A DNA stretch of 9,833 nt from Cyclobacteriaceae bacterium (GTDB lineage Bacteria > Bacteroidota > Bacteroidia > Cytophagales > Cyclobacteriaceae). This document shows positions 1-6,930 of the stretch, one piece after another; position 1 is the stretch's first letter; every line of letters starts with the position of its first letter. The DNA lies in assembly GCA_030589835.1 (NCBI GenBank), contig JAUUZS010000106.1, positions 1 through 9,833 of the forward strand, given 5' to 3'. Below the pieces are notes generated by a model that saw only the letters and a list, made by a program, of their open reading frames with translations, made no database searches and had not been told where the DNA came from. The translations under genes were made by a program, and so were the position numbers.

Positions 1-2
1 GC

Positions 3-944
3 AAGGAAAGTGAGCGCGACGAAAACGGTGGCTACGAAGAACGCTGGAACATGGAGGGAAAAGAACATTATTCTCAAAACCTCTTCCTTGATAAATTGCT
101 TCAATTTATTCGCGATAACAAAAATGAAAAGTTCTTTTTATATCATCCAACCCAGCTCCCACACGGCCCAACATCTATACCTGAGATTCATATTGATTTT
201 AGAGATAATCCTGACCTGACCGAGCTGGAAAAGGCCTATGCATCGATGGTTAAGATGCTTGACAATCATGTTGGAGAAATTGTGGAAGAGTTGAAAAAAC
301 AAGGGATTTATGAAAAAACCCTGATCGTTTTCACATCCGATAACGGTCATGAGATTTATTACCCAAGCCCCGGTAAAATAGATAAACCGGTTAGAAATAT
401 GCAAACCGGTGAAAAATTTGATAACCTAAATACAAAATTTTACAGCCATTTAGCAGGTGATGTTTTTAACGGCAACGATGGAATGGCAGGGCTAAAACGC
501 GATAACTGGGAAGGAGGCGTTCGGGTACCGCTCATTTACCATTGGCCCGGAAAGATCGAAGGAGGAGAAGTGTTGAATCCTTTGGTTGCAAACTACGACC
601 TACTATCAACTTTTGCCGATATGCTGGATGTAAAAGTCCCCCATAAAAAAGATGGTTTGTCCTATTGGCCAGCTTTACTTGGAAATTCTTCGGAAAAGCA
701 TGAATATGTGGTGTTTAATTCAAAACATGGTCCTGCTTTAGTTACTGCTGACGGCTGGAAAATTCGATATCAGAAAACAGCCGATATTTATCAGCTCTAT
801 TTTTTGCCCGATGATTATACCGAGGCCACTAATCTGGCAGACAAATATCCTGAGAAAATTGAAATGTTAAAGGAAAAACTATTCATTGAATGTGGCGGAG
901 AAACATTACCCAAAGAGCCACGCATGAAACCATTATCATATTGA
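3..944 (+). CDS. type I (S1) sulfatase, 3' part only
   Basis: This is the C-terminal part of a formylglycine-type sulfatase that hydrolyses sulfate esters, probably on a polysaccharide outside the cytoplasm. The frame is already open at base 3, so the gene starts left of the window; 313 residues are visible. The signal peptide and the Cys-x-Pro/Ala-x-Arg motif are off the edge. Numbering from the first visible codon, HPTQLPHGP is the usual mid-domain His segment. TSDNG (Asp near residue 113) carries the C-terminal metal-binding Asp-Asn, and GLKRDNWEGGVRVPLIYHWPG is the conserved Lys/Arg and strand region that follows. DGLSYWPALLG and a short C-terminal subdomain close the protein naturally. 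The in-frame Met at 51 is internal and should not be taken as the start. Only 29 bases separate it from the next ORF, which suggests co-transcription. The family call is secure; the substrate and S1 subfamily are not. Confidence 0.9.
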   Translation, partial: KESERDENGGYEERWNMEGKEHYSQNLFLDKLLQFIRDNKNEKFFLYHPTQLPHGPTSIPEIHIDFRDNPDLTELEKAYASMVKMLDNHVGEIVEELKKQGIYEKTLIVFTSDNGHEIYYPSPGKIDKPVRNMQTGEKFDNLNTKFYSHLAGDVFNGNDGMAGLKRDNWEGGVRVPLIYHWPGKIEGGEVLNPLVANYDLLSTFADMLDVKVPHKKDGLSYWPALLGNSSEKHEYVVFNSKHGPALVTADGWKIRYQKTADIYQLYFLPDDYTEATNLADKYPEKIEMLKEKLFIECGGETLPKEPRMKPLSY

Positions 945-973
945 TAGAAACAATTAGACGGAAAATAAAAAAT

Positions 974-1759
974 ATGTATTTAAAGAACATAATAATATTA
1001 GGCTTACTGCTAATGGGAGTAGGCTTTGCTTGCCAACATAAAGAACAGGAAAAGGTTAATTTCAAAATGGAAGGCAATCCACTTGTTCGCCATATAGGTG
1101 CTGCCGATCCTGATGTACATATGTGGGATAACGTGGTTTGGATGTATTGCTCACAAGACCATCAACGACAGGAAGGCGATAGAGGAAACTACGACCACAT
1201 GGACGGCTATCATGCATTTTCATCAAGCGATATGATTCATTGGACCGACCATGGTGAGGTACCGCACGTAACGCGTACCCCAATTGCCGCCATCAGCAAG
1301 CTGTATACAAACACAACTCCGTTTGCCGATAAAACGCTTACCCCCGGTAACAATATTCTCTCTGACATCAAATCAAAAGCATTCGATATGACGGCTGAGT
1401 TTGACTTGAACAAGACAACAGCAAAGACAATTACATTCACCATTGCCAATAAAAGTTACACCTACAAAATTGCCGAACAGAAACTTGTCGGGAGAAGTAT
1501 GAGAAAGACGATGAAGGACGGTGAAAGGATAGTTATAAGTAGCGATACTGACCTCGACCTGAAACCGGATGCGGATGGCAAACTAAAAATCCGTATGCTT
1601 ATCGACTGGAGTAATATCGAGATCTTCGCCAACAAGGGCGTCTTTTCCTACAGCGAGCACTTTGCGCTCGATCCGAAGGCAAACAATGTGGAGATCAATG
1701 TAGATGGCGATGTGAAACTGACGTCACTCGAATTTAATCAGATCAAAAGTATTTGGTAA
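974..1759 (+). CDS. chimeric lipoprotein ORF: GH43 N-terminus joined to GH32 C-terminal domain
   Basis: The ORF encodes 261 residues. I chose ATG 974 because it opens directly on a lipoprotein-like signal, a hydrophobic stretch ending GVGFAC with Cys20; the longer frame from 890 would overlap the upstream sulfatase. Residues about 33-96 resemble the first blade of a GH43 enzyme: NPLVRH, then ADPDVHMWD with Asp45 at the usual general-base position, then YHAFSSSDMIHWTDHG. From about residue 101 it resembles the C-terminal beta-sandwich of GH32 fructan hydrolases: RTPIAAISKLY, then IRMLIDWSNIEIFANKG and the terminal LKSIW-like ending. Most of both catalytic propellers is missing, including the GH43 general acid and the GH32 nucleophile and acid/base, so activity is unlikely. 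The frame stays open through the join. The next gene begins one base after its stop. I read it as the fused remains of two genes, or an assembly chimera. Confidence 0.75.
   Translation: MYLKNIIILGLLLMGVGFACQHKEQEKVNFKMEGNPLVRHIGAADPDVHMWDNVVWMYCSQDHQRQEGDRGNYDHMDGYHAFSSSDMIHWTDHGEVPHVTRTPIAAISKLYTNTTPFADKTLTPGNNILSDIKSKAFDMTAEFDLNKTTAKTITFTIANKSYTYKIAEQKLVGRSMRKTMKDGERIVISSDTDLDLKPDADGKLKIRMLIDWSNIEIFANKGVFSYSEHFALDPKANNVEINVDGDVKLTSLEFNQIKSIW
1250..1276. other. inferred left junction, GH43-like to GH32-like sequence
   Basis: The last clearly GH43-like residues (HWTDHGEV) end near 1260, and the first clearly GH32-like residues (RTPIAAISKLY) begin near 1274. The join is therefore somewhere in this interval. 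It preserves the reading frame. No repeat or insertion-sequence end is visible at the seam. The exact base cannot be placed without the parental genes. Confidence 0.5.
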
Positions 1760-1760
1760 G

Positions 1761-3218
1761 ATGAAGAAAATAATTTCATTCAGTCTGATAATGGTAATGG
1801 TAATGCTATCGCATAAGCTGTTAGCAAATGGTGAAAGACCAAATATTCTTTGGTTTGTCGTCGAAGACATGTCGCCTCATTTTGCCTACAATGGTGAGAA
1901 ATCCGTAAGCACCCCGCATGTCGATCGTCTAGCTAAAGAAGGCGTTGTTTTCTCAAGTGCTTACGTAAGCGCTCCTGTTTGTTCTACGTGTCGTTCAGCT
2001 ATGATTACTGGCATGTATCAAACGTCAATTGGGGCTCATCACCATAGAAGTTCTCGAGGGAAAGAAAAAATCTATCTTCCTGAGGAAGTAAAAACTATTC
2101 CTGAGTTGTTCAAAGCAGCAGGTTACTATACGTGTAATGGCAGCGCTGAAGGTGCAGTTGGTAAGACGGACTATAACTTTGTCTACCATGCCAAAGCCCT
2201 TTACGATGGTGCTGATTGGTCAGGCAAAGCAAAAAATCAGCCGTTTTTTGCTCAGGTACAACTTAAAGGCGGGAAGCGTCGCAATAGCGTTCCTAAGGAT
2301 ATTGCTGAAAAACTATATGAGCCCGTTGAAATTGGTGACTTTGAACTGCCACCGTACTATCCGGCAATTGAGTCTGTTCAGGAAGATTGGGCTGCTTATC
2401 TGAATACGGTACAGTTTGTTGACCTTCAAGTCGGCAGAATTCTGGATAAGCTTGAAAGGGAAAATGAGCTGGATAACACGGTGATTATCTTTATGACTGA
2501 TCATGGTGTCAGTCATGTTCGCGGTAAGCAGTTTTGTTATGATGAAGGCACTAAGGTCCCGTTTATCGTTTGGGCGCCTGAAAAATTAAAAGCTGCTGTG
2601 AGGGATGAACTTATTCTGCACATTGATATGGCTGCGACTTCTTTACACTTCGCCGGGATAGAGATTCCGGAATACATGCAGGCAAGAACGCTTTTTGGGG
2701 AACAGGCCAAGGCTCGTGATTATGTTGTATCTGCTCGTGATCGCTGCGATGAAACGGTCGATCGTATACGCGCTGTTAGAAAAGGAAACTTTAAGTACAT
2801 CAGAAACTTCTATCCGGAAAGACCTTATCTGCAGCCCTGCGCTTACAAGGATGCAAAACCCTTTATGGGGTCTCTAAAGGACTACTACGCCGCTGGCAAA
2901 ATGAATAGCGTACAGGCTTTAGCTTTTGCCGCGACTCGTCCGGCGGAGGAGCTGTATGAGTTGAATAATGACAAATGGGAAATCAAAAATCTTGCCGGTG
3001 ATAAAGCCTATGAAGCGAAGCTTGTTGAAATGCGCAATCTGCTGAACAAGTGGATTGTTGAAACTGGAGACCAGGGCCAGGCTCCTGAAAGCGAAGCTAT
3101 GTACAACAGCGACATGAAAGTTTACGTGGATAATATCAAAGAAAGAATGCCTGATCGCGCCAAGATTATTGAAGACAATATTGCCCAGATGAAGAAATGG
3201 GCGAAAGAGGGAAAATAA
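1761..3218 (+). CDS. secreted type I sulfatase with CSTCR active-site motif
   Basis: This is a full-length 485-residue sulfatase resembling the heparan N-sulfatase-like branch of S1 sulfatases. A Sec signal peptide (about residues 1-22, ending KLLANG) points to export to the periplasm. VVEDMS (Glu35-Asp36) is the N-terminal metal site. VCSTCRSAMITG places the formylglycine candidate at Cys74, and IGAHHHR follows. MTDHG (Asp247-His248) is the second metal site, and RGK (254-256) with YDEGTKVPFIVWAP completes the pocket. In the Cys74 motif the third position is Thr76 where Pro or Ala is usual, and Cys77 is a second cysteine, so maturation may differ from the norm. ATG 1761 lies one base after the preceding stop, suggesting coupled translation. 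The gene is more GC-rich in sampled stretches than the GH28 and GH127 genes downstream, compatible with foreign origin. The substrate is unknown. Confidence 0.93.
   Translation: MKKIISFSLIMVMVMLSHKLLANGERPNILWFVVEDMSPHFAYNGEKSVSTPHVDRLAKEGVVFSSAYVSAPVCSTCRSAMITGMYQTSIGAHHHRSSRGKEKIYLPEEVKTIPELFKAAGYYTCNGSAEGAVGKTDYNFVYHAKALYDGADWSGKAKNQPFFAQVQLKGGKRRNSVPKDIAEKLYEPVEIGDFELPPYYPAIESVQEDWAAYLNTVQFVDLQVGRILDKLERENELDNTVIIFMTDHGVSHVRGKQFCYDEGTKVPFIVWAPEKLKAAVRDELILHIDMAATSLHFAGIEIPEYMQARTLFGEQAKARDYVVSARDRCDETVDRIRAVRKGNFKYIRNFYPERPYLQPCAYKDAKPFMGSLKDYYAAGKMNSVQALAFAATRPAEELYELNNDKWEIKNLAGDKAYEAKLVEMRNLLNKWIVETGDQGQAPESEAMYNSDMKVYVDNIKERMPDRAKIIEDNIAQMKKWAKEGK
1791..1808 (+). repeat. hexanucleotide repeat in signal-peptide coding region
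   Basis: Two exact copies of ATGGTA and a third with one change (ATGCTA) are in tandem. They encode Met-Val-Met-Val-Met-Leu in the hydrophobic core of the sulfatase signal peptide. Slippage by one unit would add or remove two residues without a frameshift. With so few copies it may be incidental. Confidence 0.5.
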
Positions 3219-3259
3219 ATGATGAAAAATTATGTCATTACTGGAGCGTTTTTAGTGCT

Positions 3260-3571
3260 ATGAGAATATTGCTTGTATTTTTTGTCCTTGCCTTGGGCAT
3301 TGTCAGTTCGGCTGCCGAGCGAAAGCCCAATTTTGTTGTCATATTTATAGATGATATGGGCTATGGGGATATCGGCCCTTTCGGTTCCGAAAACAAAACA
3401 CCTCAGCTCAATAAACTGGCTGCCGAAGGAGCCGGAACTTTTTTGGAAGTGGCAGAGGGCAGCAAAGATATTTTATTTAATAATAATGACTTAAGAAGGG
3501 CATCAAAATCGCTTAATATCGTAAAAGATGTTGATAGTGATGAAGTTATTGAAAGCGGAAACATTAAATAA
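3260..3571 (+). CDS. chimeric ORF: sulfatase N-terminus fused to GH28-type C-terminal tail
   Basis: The ORF encodes 103 residues. I chose ATG 3260 because it opens directly on a good signal peptide (MRILLVFFVLALGIVSSA); the longer frame from 3197 would run through the upstream sulfatase. After the signal, KPNFVVIFIDDMGYGDIG and KTPQLNKLAAEG are the classic N-terminus of an arylsulfatase A-type enzyme, with the metal-binding Asp-Asp. Instead of reaching the Cys-x-Pro-x-Arg motif, the protein switches at AAEGAG to a 50-residue tail. That tail is 31/50 identical, without gaps, to the end of the GH28-like protein encoded downstream. The sulfatase active site, the second metal site and the C-terminal domain are all missing, so it cannot be a working sulfatase, and the tail is only the last coils of a beta-helix. 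It is best treated as a fused gene remnant that happens to remain open. Confidence 0.75.
   Translation: MRILLVFFVLALGIVSSAAERKPNFVVIFIDDMGYGDIGPFGSENKTPQLNKLAAEGAGTFLEVAEGSKDILFNNNDLRRASKSLNIVKDVDSDEVIESGNIK
3419..3433. other. inferred right junction at a shared Ala-Ala-Glu-Gly-Ala stretch
   Basis: A sulfatase N-terminus commonly continues LxxLAAEG followed by a residue other than AGTF. The GH28-like tail contains QAAEGAGTF. In this ORF both readings share the bases GCTGCCGAAGGAGC, which correspond to GCGGCAGAAGGAGC at 5117-5130. The seam therefore coincides with short sequence similarity between the two gene types, as expected of microhomology-driven joining or of an assembler crossing a short shared word. 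Confidence 0.55.
3419..3571 (+). repeat. diverged copy of the GH28 3' end (partner at 5117-5269)
   Basis: This 153-base segment, including the stop codon, aligns without gaps to 5117-5269. By codon-by-codon comparison 31 of 50 residues are identical, with matching blocks such as AAEGAGTFL and NNDLR. Many third positions differ, so this is an old paralogue rather than a recent duplication. It implies that a second GH28-like gene once stood directly upstream of the present one. Confidence 0.8.
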
Positions 3572-3607
3572 AAATATATTTTATAATCATTAAAAATGGG
3601 TTGAAAG

Positions 3608-5269
3608 ATGAAAAAACTAATAAGAAATATTATTAATATTCAATTGATAATCATTACGGCGATTTGTTCATTGAATTCCAAATTTATACAAGCACAGGAT
3701 AAATCATATGACTCTATCCCTGTCTATAGTGTCCTGGGTTTCGGGGTTATAAATGATGGAATAACCATGAACACGGAGAAAATTCAGCAGCTCATTGATA
3801 AAGTTGCAGATGAGGGCGGAGGTATTGTCTACTTCCCTGCGGGAAAATATCTCACCGGAACAATTTATCTTAAGAGTTACATCACTCTTAATATTGAAAG
3901 TGGAGCAGTAATTCTGGGAAGTTTGGACCTTGATGATTTCGAAGCAGTTGAAGAGGAGAGGCTCAATCACTCGGCACGGCAGCAGAGACATCTTATTTAT
4001 GGTAAAGATTTGGTTGGAGTCGCAATAACCGGGAGAGGGATGATCGACGGCCGAGGTTATGAGTTTTGGCCGAAAGATTTTAGAACTATGACTGAGATTG
4101 AAATACGTGCCGCTATGACAGCACCTGATGGATTCAGCAAACGCCCGGGCACCTATGTAAAGTTGGAAGGTTGTACTGATGTACTAATAGAAAATATTCA
4201 ATTTAAAGACAGCCCGCATCATATGTTAAAAGTTCTTGGAAGCAATGATGTCAAGATTCAGGGGATCAGTATTGAGCAGGGAATTTACGAAGATGATGGA
4301 CCTAATACAGACGGACTTGCAGTTTCGGGTTTCAATATTCGTATATCAGATTGTAATTTTACTACGGGCGATGATTGCCTTGTTATAGGCGGAGCGGAGC
4401 ATTTATCACTTAGCAATTGTACTTTTTCTACGACAGAAAGTGCAATTGTTCTTAGTGGATTAAAAAATGGAACTATCTCTAATTGCAGTATTTTCGACGC
4501 TGGTGGAGCTATTAATATTCGTCCCGGAAGAGGAGGATTAGTTGAAAATGTAACCATTTCTAATATAAACTATCTTCTGAGACACAGTTCAGGAGGAAAC
4601 CTGGTCTTTGCCCGATCTAAACCCTACGAAGAATTGAGATGGTCGGTAAAATCATGGGCGCAAAAATGGAATGTTGATATGAAACCAAAGAGTGGTCCGC
4701 CACCCGTTATCCGAAATATTTTGATTTCCGATGTGATAGCTAATTCGGATGGAGCCATTTTTCTTGATGGACAAGAAGATGGTTATATTGAGGACATAAC
4801 TTTTGATAATATTCGTTACACAATGCGCGGTGGAAGAGAAAAACCTGAGTCGGCAAATCCATCACATCCGTTTTATATTTTCGGCCATCATACAGCACCT
4901 TATGGAATATTCTGCAGATATGTAAAAGATATTACCTTAAGGAATATCAAATTCACATGGAATCAGCCGGAGAAAGCTGAATGGGGAAGCGCAGTACGAT
5001 TTGAAAATGCAAATAATATAGAAATTGATGGATTTGAGGGACGACAGTCTTTAGGATCTGATGAATCCGTAATAAAACTGAGTAATGTTAATTACGCTTT
5101 TGTTCATGACTCACAAGCGGCAGAAGGAGCTGGTACATTTTTGAAAGTTGTTGATGACAGTAAAGAAATTTTGTTTATGAATAATGACTTAAGAAAATCA
5201 TCAAAGTCAATCTATCTCTCTGATGATATTGATAAAAATGGAGTTATTGAAACGAATAATATTAAGTAA
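3608..5269 (+). CDS. GH28-like right-handed beta-helix glycoside hydrolase
   Basis: This 553-residue exported protein has a signal peptide ending near IQAQD (about residue 30). The N-terminal segment (VYSVLGFGVINDGITMNTEKIQQLID, then GGGIVYFPAGKYLTGTIYLKS) is the typical opening of GH28 and pectinase-fold proteins. A long parallel beta-helix follows, with repeated xxIxNCxF-type coils. GH28 enzymes hydrolyse galacturonic-acid or related linkages in pectin-like chains. The expected aspartates are present: NTDG at 233-236 and GDDC at 254-257. The usual Gly-His-Gly is replaced by a TTESAIVLSG stretch, and Arg-Ile-Lys by NIRPGRGG, so the active site is only partly canonical and specificity may differ. 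A paralogous tail lies just upstream at 3419-3571. The gap to the previous stop is 36 bases, and the start has only weak GAAAG-like ribosome pairing. Confidence 0.82.
   Translation: MKKLIRNIINIQLIIITAICSLNSKFIQAQDKSYDSIPVYSVLGFGVINDGITMNTEKIQQLIDKVADEGGGIVYFPAGKYLTGTIYLKSYITLNIESGAVILGSLDLDDFEAVEEERLNHSARQQRHLIYGKDLVGVAITGRGMIDGRGYEFWPKDFRTMTEIEIRAAMTAPDGFSKRPGTYVKLEGCTDVLIENIQFKDSPHHMLKVLGSNDVKIQGISIEQGIYEDDGPNTDGLAVSGFNIRISDCNFTTGDDCLVIGGAEHLSLSNCTFSTTESAIVLSGLKNGTISNCSIFDAGGAINIRPGRGGLVENVTISNINYLLRHSSGGNLVFARSKPYEELRWSVKSWAQKWNVDMKPKSGPPPVIRNILISDVIANSDGAIFLDGQEDGYIEDITFDNIRYTMRGGREKPESANPSHPFYIFGHHTAPYGIFCRYVKDITLRNIKFTWNQPEKAEWGSAVRFENANNIEIDGFEGRQSLGSDESVIKLSNVNYAFVHDSQAAEGAGTFLKVVDDSKEILFMNNDLRKSSKSIYLSDDIDKNGVIETNNIK
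5117..5269 (+). repeat. GH28 3' end, partner of the diverged copy at 3419-3571
   Basis: This is the native C-terminal 50 codons and stop of the GH28-like gene. They form the last coils of the beta-helix. The matching segment is fused to a sulfatase N-terminus upstream. Confidence 0.8.
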
Positions 5270-5276
5270 ATGCAGC

Positions 5277-5304
5277 TTGTTCTTAAAAGTTAGTATAGAT
5301 TTTG
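5277..5304 (+). promoter_or_regulatory. weak candidate Bacteroidota-type promoter
   Basis: A TTG at 5277-5279 is followed by TAGATTTTG at 5296-5304. The latter is one base longer than the TAnnTTTG -7 consensus of Bacteroidota. It lies in the 72-base gap before the sulfatase at 5342. The match is imperfect, so this is only a suggestion of an internal promoter. Confidence 0.2.
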
Positions 5305-5341
5305 ATTAGGTAATTAATTCTCAATATTAAAGGAATTTAAA

Positions 5342-6859
5342 ATGGATAAAAGTAATAATTCAATTAGAGGCAAAATTAAATCAGTGTTCGACAAAACAGT
5401 TTTTGTTAGCCTTTCAATTTTAATCTCCTCCTCACTTTTTCTTTCTAGTTGTGCTCCCGAACAAAGTGAGACCTTTGGTGACAAACCAAACATAGTATAT
5501 ATCTTGGCAGACGATCTTGGTTATGGGGATTTGAGTTTAAATGGCCAAGATGAATTCTCAACACCAAATATTGATAAATTGGCAAAAGAGGGTATGGTTT
5601 TCTTAAATCATTATTCAGGAAGTACTGTTTGCGCACCATCCCGCTATTCTCTGATGACCGGACTACATACCGGACACGCCGAAATTAGAGGAAATCAGGA
5701 GATTCAACCAGAGGGGCAGGCCCCTATGGACCCAACAACTAAAACGATACCAACACTCCTAAAAAAAGCAGGATATGTTTCCGGTATGTTTGGTAAATGG
5801 GGACTTGGCGGACCAGGATCGGCTAGTGATCCAATGGTGTTTTTTGATGAATTCTATGGTTATAATTGTCAACGATATGCCCATCGCTATTATCCTGCTT
5901 ACCTATGGCATAATGATAAAAAGGTCGAGCTAGAGGGAAATGACTGGACAAATACAAAAACATTTGCTCCGGATCTGATCCAAGAAAATGCTTTAGCTTT
6001 TATTGAAAAAAATAATTCAAAAAAGACTGGCAAACCATTTTTCCTATACTATTCAACCCCCATACCTCATGCAGAATTAATAGTACCTCAGGATGAGATT
6101 TTGCAAAAATTCCAGGGGAAGTTTGATGAGAAACCATATCCTGGAGGGAACACAGAGGATCTCTCAAGGGCCGCATATGGTCCTAATATGGATATACCGG
6201 CATATTGTCCACAGGAAGAACCAAAAGCTGCTTTTGCAGCGATGGTAACTATACTAGATAATCAGGTAGGAGAGATTATTGAAAAATTGAAAGAATTGGG
6301 TATTGATAATAATACTATTGTCATTTTTACAAGTGATAATGGGGCGCATGCTGAGGGTGGAATTGTTCCGGAAGACTTTGACAGCAATGGTAAATGGCGT
6401 GGTATGAAAAGAGATTTATATGAGGGCGGAATTCATGTCCCAATGCTTGTTCGCTGGCCTGGCAAAGTTGAGTCTGATCTTACATCGGAACATATCTCAG
6501 CATTTTGGGATATTCTTCCAACATTTTGTGATATGGCGCAAGTTGAAGCCCCGGATAATATAGATGGTATATCATTTCTTCCGGAATTATTGGGGAAAGA
6601 ACAAAAAAAACATGACCATCTCTATTGGGAATTTAATGTTCAGGGTGGTAAACAAGCAGTTCGAAAAGGGAACTGGAAAGCAGTAAGACTTGATATATTT
6701 GATCCATCAAAAACAAAAATTGAGTTATATGATCTGGAAAAAGATCCTGGTGAGAAATTTGATGTATCGCAAGAGAACCCGGACATTATTGCTGATATGA
6801 AAGCAATTATGGATAAAGAGCATGTCCATAATCCTGTCTTTCCTTTAAAGGGTAACTAA
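5342..6859 (+). CDS. lipoprotein type I sulfatase, complete, CAPSR motif
   Basis: This is a 505-residue S1 sulfatase. A positively charged N-terminus and a hydrophobic stretch end in LFLSSC, with Cys37 as the likely lipidated residue, so the enzyme is probably membrane-anchored on the periplasmic or outer face. ILADDLGYGD (Asp57-Asp58) is the first metal site. VCAPSRYSLMTG places formylglycine at Cys97. The following HTGHAEIRGN is characteristic of arylsulfatase A-like enzymes acting on carbohydrates; membership of S1_20 is possible but I cannot confirm it. FGKWGLGG, STPIPHAE and TSDNGAH (Asp332-Asn333) complete the pocket, and KRDLYEGGIHVPMLVRWPG the conserved strand. An AAAGGA sequence at 5329-5334, seven bases before the ATG, supports this start. 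Every expected catalytic element is present, so I expect activity with sulfate-ester substrates; the exact glycan and position are unknown. Confidence 0.95.
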   Translation: MDKSNNSIRGKIKSVFDKTVFVSLSILISSSLFLSSCAPEQSETFGDKPNIVYILADDLGYGDLSLNGQDEFSTPNIDKLAKEGMVFLNHYSGSTVCAPSRYSLMTGLHTGHAEIRGNQEIQPEGQAPMDPTTKTIPTLLKKAGYVSGMFGKWGLGGPGSASDPMVFFDEFYGYNCQRYAHRYYPAYLWHNDKKVELEGNDWTNTKTFAPDLIQENALAFIEKNNSKKTGKPFFLYYSTPIPHAELIVPQDEILQKFQGKFDEKPYPGGNTEDLSRAAYGPNMDIPAYCPQEEPKAAFAAMVTILDNQVGEIIEKLKELGIDNNTIVIFTSDNGAHAEGGIVPEDFDSNGKWRGMKRDLYEGGIHVPMLVRWPGKVESDLTSEHISAFWDILPTFCDMAQVEAPDNIDGISFLPELLGKEQKKHDHLYWEFNVQGGKQAVRKGNWKAVRLDIFDPSKTKIELYDLEKDPGEKFDVSQENPDIIADMKAIMDKEHVHNPVFPLKGN

Positions 6860-6877
6860 TTTTTGCACATTTAATTG

Positions 6878-6887
6878 AAAACGTTTT
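6878..6887. promoter_or_regulatory. AAAACGTTTT palindrome, possible LacI-type operator
   Basis: This is a perfect 10-base palindrome with a central CG, in the 71-base gap upstream of the GH127/146-like gene. LacI/PurR-family operators typically have an AT-rich palindrome around a central CG. No regulator gene is in the window, and such a short palindrome can occur by chance in AT-rich DNA. Confidence 0.3.
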
Positions 6888-6930
6888 ATATTGCTATTAT
6901 TAGTAAATCAATCCGCAGGAATCATTTAAT

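Noticed and set aside
10..219. Open frame of 69 codons at the left edge
   Set aside because: It overlaps the sulfatase in another frame and has no recognisable motif.
890..973. Longer start for the GH43/GH32 chimera
   Set aside because: It would overlap the upstream sulfatase by 55 bases and put 28 charged residues before the lipoprotein signal; ATG 974 is better.
3197..3259. Longer start for the sulfatase/GH28 chimera
   Set aside because: It overlaps the end of the previous gene and precedes a complete signal peptide that starts at 3260.
3572..3607. Promoter before the GH28-like gene
   Set aside because: A TATATTTTA word is present, but the -33 spacing is poor and the gap is very AT-rich; not convincing.
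3704..3991. Minus-strand open frame of 95 codons inside the GH28-like gene
   Set aside because: It is antisense to a well-supported domain and has no protein-family features. The other minus-strand frames within coding genes were rejected for the same reason.
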